A program made the position numbers and the translations under genes. This document shows, piece by piece, positions 63,895-64,000 of a DNA stretch of 64,000 nt. The notes beneath the pieces are model-generated. The model had not been told where the DNA came from, did not search any database, and worked only from the letters and a program-made list of their open reading frames with translations. Position 1 is the stretch's first letter. Each line of letters starts with the position of its first letter. The DNA is from Whitmania pigra. Lineage: Eukaryota; Annelida; Clitellata; Hirudinida; Haemopidae. Where the stretch lies: positions 310,001 to 374,000 of the forward strand of contig JAJTWR010000479.1 of assembly GCA_021613335.1 (NCBI GenBank), given 5' to 3'.

Positions 63895-64000
63895 AACACG
63901 AAGGTAAGTTTTTGGCTAAAAACCAAAAGAAATTTGTTGTTAAACTATTAAATATCTTCGCGCAGGAACATTGAATCAGGCAAAGTTAAGAGTTAAAGCG

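Overview
The window is about 64 kb of AT-rich chromosome from a member of the Bacteroidota, most likely order Sphingobacteriales. The evidence is a PorW/SprE-type TPR lipoprotein of the type IX secretion/gliding machinery, a TonB-dependent receptor with a carboxypeptidase-like N-terminal domain, a PUR-type DUF3276 protein, NusB with a long insertion, a YajC-YbbR-CoaE operon, futalosine hydrolase (menaquinone via futalosine), QueH and NamZ. Many genes are also preceded by the Bacteroidota -7 promoter box TANNTTTG instead of an E. coli-type -10. Shine-Dalgarno sequences are almost absent, and several genes appear to start at TTG. I see no rRNA, tRNA, CRISPR array, phage or intact insertion sequence.

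Layout. 0-5.3 kb (minus): the start of uvrC, a class A penicillin-binding protein and the PorW-like lipoprotein. 5.4-11.2 kb (plus): an F-type ATP synthase operon (two small AtpI/AtpZ-type membrane proteins, then a, c, b, delta, alpha, gamma) without the beta and epsilon genes. 11.5-14.7 kb: a small membrane protein, ruvC, and a flippase-like protein overlapping a glycosyltransferase. 15.1-19.5 kb: two guanidine-modifying enzymes (arginine deiminase type and CtlX type) divergent from argS. 19.9-24 kb: ychF, small membrane and PUR proteins, and an ABC exporter. 24.2-27.6 kb: nusB, a DUF1573 lipoprotein, yajC, ybbR, coaE. 27.7-29.7 kb (minus): methyltransferase, PAP2 phosphatase, ZIP transporter. 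29.9-34.8 kb: phosphohexomutase, cysteine desulfurase, accD (minus) and class II aldolase. 35-38.4 kb: a solitary TonB receptor. 38.5-43.7 kb: heme oxygenase (minus), then the methylcitrate operon prpBCD and queH. 43.9-47.1 kb: NamZ-type muramidase, a small putative lipoprotein and a LolE-like permease. 47.2-53 kb (minus): an envelope-glycan block of MsbA-like exporter and three glycosyltransferases. 53.3-54.7 kb: an OmpA-family protein. 55-56.3 kb: a decayed island with a frameshifted cysteine hydrolase, an intact small monooxygenase and a multiply frameshifted MerR regulator. 56.4-61 kb (minus): rimP-nusA-infB. The end holds a holin-like membrane protein, an acyl-CoA dehydrogenase and futalosine hydrolase.

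Most of the window is housekeeping. I found no clearly new multi-gene system. The best leads are regulatory. Within the ATP synthase operon, clear hairpins follow only atpE and atpA, the two genes here whose products are needed in many copies. A 16-bp perfect palindrome sits against the predicted promoter of prpBCD, followed by a leader of about 250 nt. The rimP-nusA-infB leader carries an 11-nt perfect complement of the 16S 3' end inside a hairpin. An inverted repeat lies in the promoter of the arginine deiminase pair, and a tandem 21-bp repeat lies upstream of the PUR gene. The 55-56.3 kb island, with several single-base shifts mostly in homopolymers, is either a real pseudogene cluster or a local sequence-quality problem.
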